In this document: positions 63,887 to 64,000 of the stretch, in pieces
Position numbering within the stretch: the stretch's first letter is position 1
How the letters are laid out: each line of letters begins with the position of its first letter
NCBI RefSeq assembly: GCF_963576545.1
Contig: NW_026870402.1
Coordinates: 558,001 to 622,000 of the forward strand
Source: Limanda limanda
Taxonomy: Eukaryota > Chordata > Actinopteri > Pleuronectiformes > Pleuronectidae
Length of the DNA: 64,000 nucleotides
Reading direction: 5' to 3'
Notes under the pieces: generated by a model
What the model saw: the letters and a program-made list of their open reading frames with translations, nothing else
What the model was told of the DNA's origin: nothing
The model's database searches: none
Position numbers and translations under genes: made by a program

Positions 63887-64000
63887 CAAGTCTCTCCGAC
63901 CTTCACAAAAAAAGTTATTCAAGAATATCTCCTCAGATTTGGGGGAATTTCGTCGGTCGACCTCTTCCAAAGGTCGTACAAGCTCGGGGATAGTACCAAT
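63887..64000 (+). repeat. Partial S monomer at the right edge
   Basis: The first 114 bp of an S monomer are present and end in GGGGATAGTACCAAT. The GGATAGTACC variant places it in the class seen at 33973, 39212, 44463, 51006 and 62450, where it opens a right-domain higher-order repeat. The array therefore continues beyond the window, probably into another copy. Confidence 0.93.

Larger units (their letters stand above)
1..64000 (+). repeat. Satellite array with embedded telomere-type repeats (whole window)
   Basis: The window is continuous tandem repeat with no unique sequence. Counting from each CAAGTCTCTCCGACC start, 400 complete monomers have only three lengths: 204 of 163 bp (T3), 75 of 157 bp (T2) and 121 of 155 bp (S). 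Adding partial S monomers of 104 bp and 114 bp at the ends gives exactly 64,000 bp. All monomers share a 44-bp 5' core that includes an A7 tract, and a GATGGTACC-type segment further along. T and S are interleaved as runs of one to four T followed by a single S. All telomere hexamers lie in the same orientation, CCCTAA on the + strand. This is known behaviour of subtelomeric or pericentromeric satellites; the chromosomal location is inferred. No coding gene, tRNA, rRNA or transposon was found anywhere in it. Confidence 0.97.
62450..64000 (+). repeat. Right end of the window: 1437-bp duplication of 61.2-62.6 kb
   Basis: Order: S62450, T3 62605 (chimeric), S62768 T2 T3, S63243 T3 T3 T3, then the partial S at 63887. 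From about 62.64 kb on it repeats 61.2 kb onward at offset 1437: S61331/S62768, S61806/S63243, S62450/S63887. The GTCGTAAAAGCTC S class and the rare tail GCGCAACCCC recur at matching places. Confidence 0.9.

Noticed and set aside
1..64000. CRISPR array: conserved 44-bp core separated by 111-119 bp
   Set aside because: The intervening sequences are themselves only two recurring types, not unique spacers. The period is far too long and no cas gene is present.
1..64000. A true chromosome-terminal telomere
   Set aside because: No tract has more than three CCCTAA hexamers and each is enclosed in satellite monomer sequence. Terminal telomeres are long uninterrupted runs.
1..64000. Transposable element or insertion sequence
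   Set aside because: No terminal inverted repeats with target duplications, no transposase or reverse transcriptase frame, and no interruption of the monomer tiling anywhere.
1..64000. tRNA, rRNA, snRNA or other structured RNA gene
   Set aside because: No cloverleaf, rRNA signature or promoter box was recognised. The only inverted repeats are the short ones inside each monomer.
1..64000. Assignment to trypanosomatids, vertebrates or Asparagales plants from the TTAGGG motif
   Set aside because: The motif is shared by many eukaryotic lineages and the monomers match no satellite I can name, so a taxonomic call would be a guess.

Overview
The whole 64-kb window is one head-to-tail satellite DNA array. 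I find no gene, RNA gene, transposon or unique sequence in it. It tiles into 400 complete monomers plus a partial one at each end (1-104 and 63887-64000). Every monomer starts with the same 44-bp core (CAAGTCTCTCCGACC..., an A7 tract, then ...GAATATCT). There are three lengths. T3 (163 bp, 204 copies) carries (CCCTAA)3CCC. T2 (157 bp, 75 copies) carries (CCCTAA)2CCC. S (155 bp, 121 complete copies) has no telomere motif. These counts sum exactly to the window length, so the only length changes are 6-bp hexamer steps and the fixed T/S difference. About 762 CCCTAA hexamers are present, roughly 7% of the window, all with the C-rich strand on +.

Organism: a eukaryote with TTAGGG-type telomeres is the natural reading, because a long higher-order satellite full of short interstitial telomeric tracts is typical of subtelomeric or pericentromeric heterochromatin. 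TTAGGG occurs in animals, fungi, many protists and some plants (for example part of the Asparagales), so the lineage cannot be named from this window. CpG is not strongly depleted (about 7 per T3 monomer), which argues weakly against a long-methylated vertebrate-type satellite.

Layout. Left domain, 1-23464: 1-4745 is an irregular stretch, of which the first ~3.9 kb repeats at 8.8-12.7 kb. 4746-11626 is a diverged higher-order repeat with an internal 1117-bp duplication. 11627-17545 and 17546-23464 are two tandem copies of a 5919-bp, 37-monomer higher-order repeat. 23465-24589 is the domain junction. Right domain, 24590-64000: two shortened blocks (24590-26978 and 26979-28721) lead into three tandem copies of a 33-monomer higher-order repeat (28722-33972, 33973-39211, 39212-44462; 5251, 5239 and 5251 bp). 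Then come rearranged partial copies (44463-53549), a 4450-bp tandem duplication (53550-57999 and 58000-62449), and a tail containing a 1437-bp duplication.

The monomers record repeated unequal crossovers. Chimeric monomers (for example at 30940, 57674 and 62605) sit at duplication breakpoints. Long open reading frames across the array arise only because T3+S is 318 bp, a multiple of three, and should not be called as genes. Coordinates come from hand tiling at the CAAG core; block boundaries for segmental copies are accurate to about one monomer.
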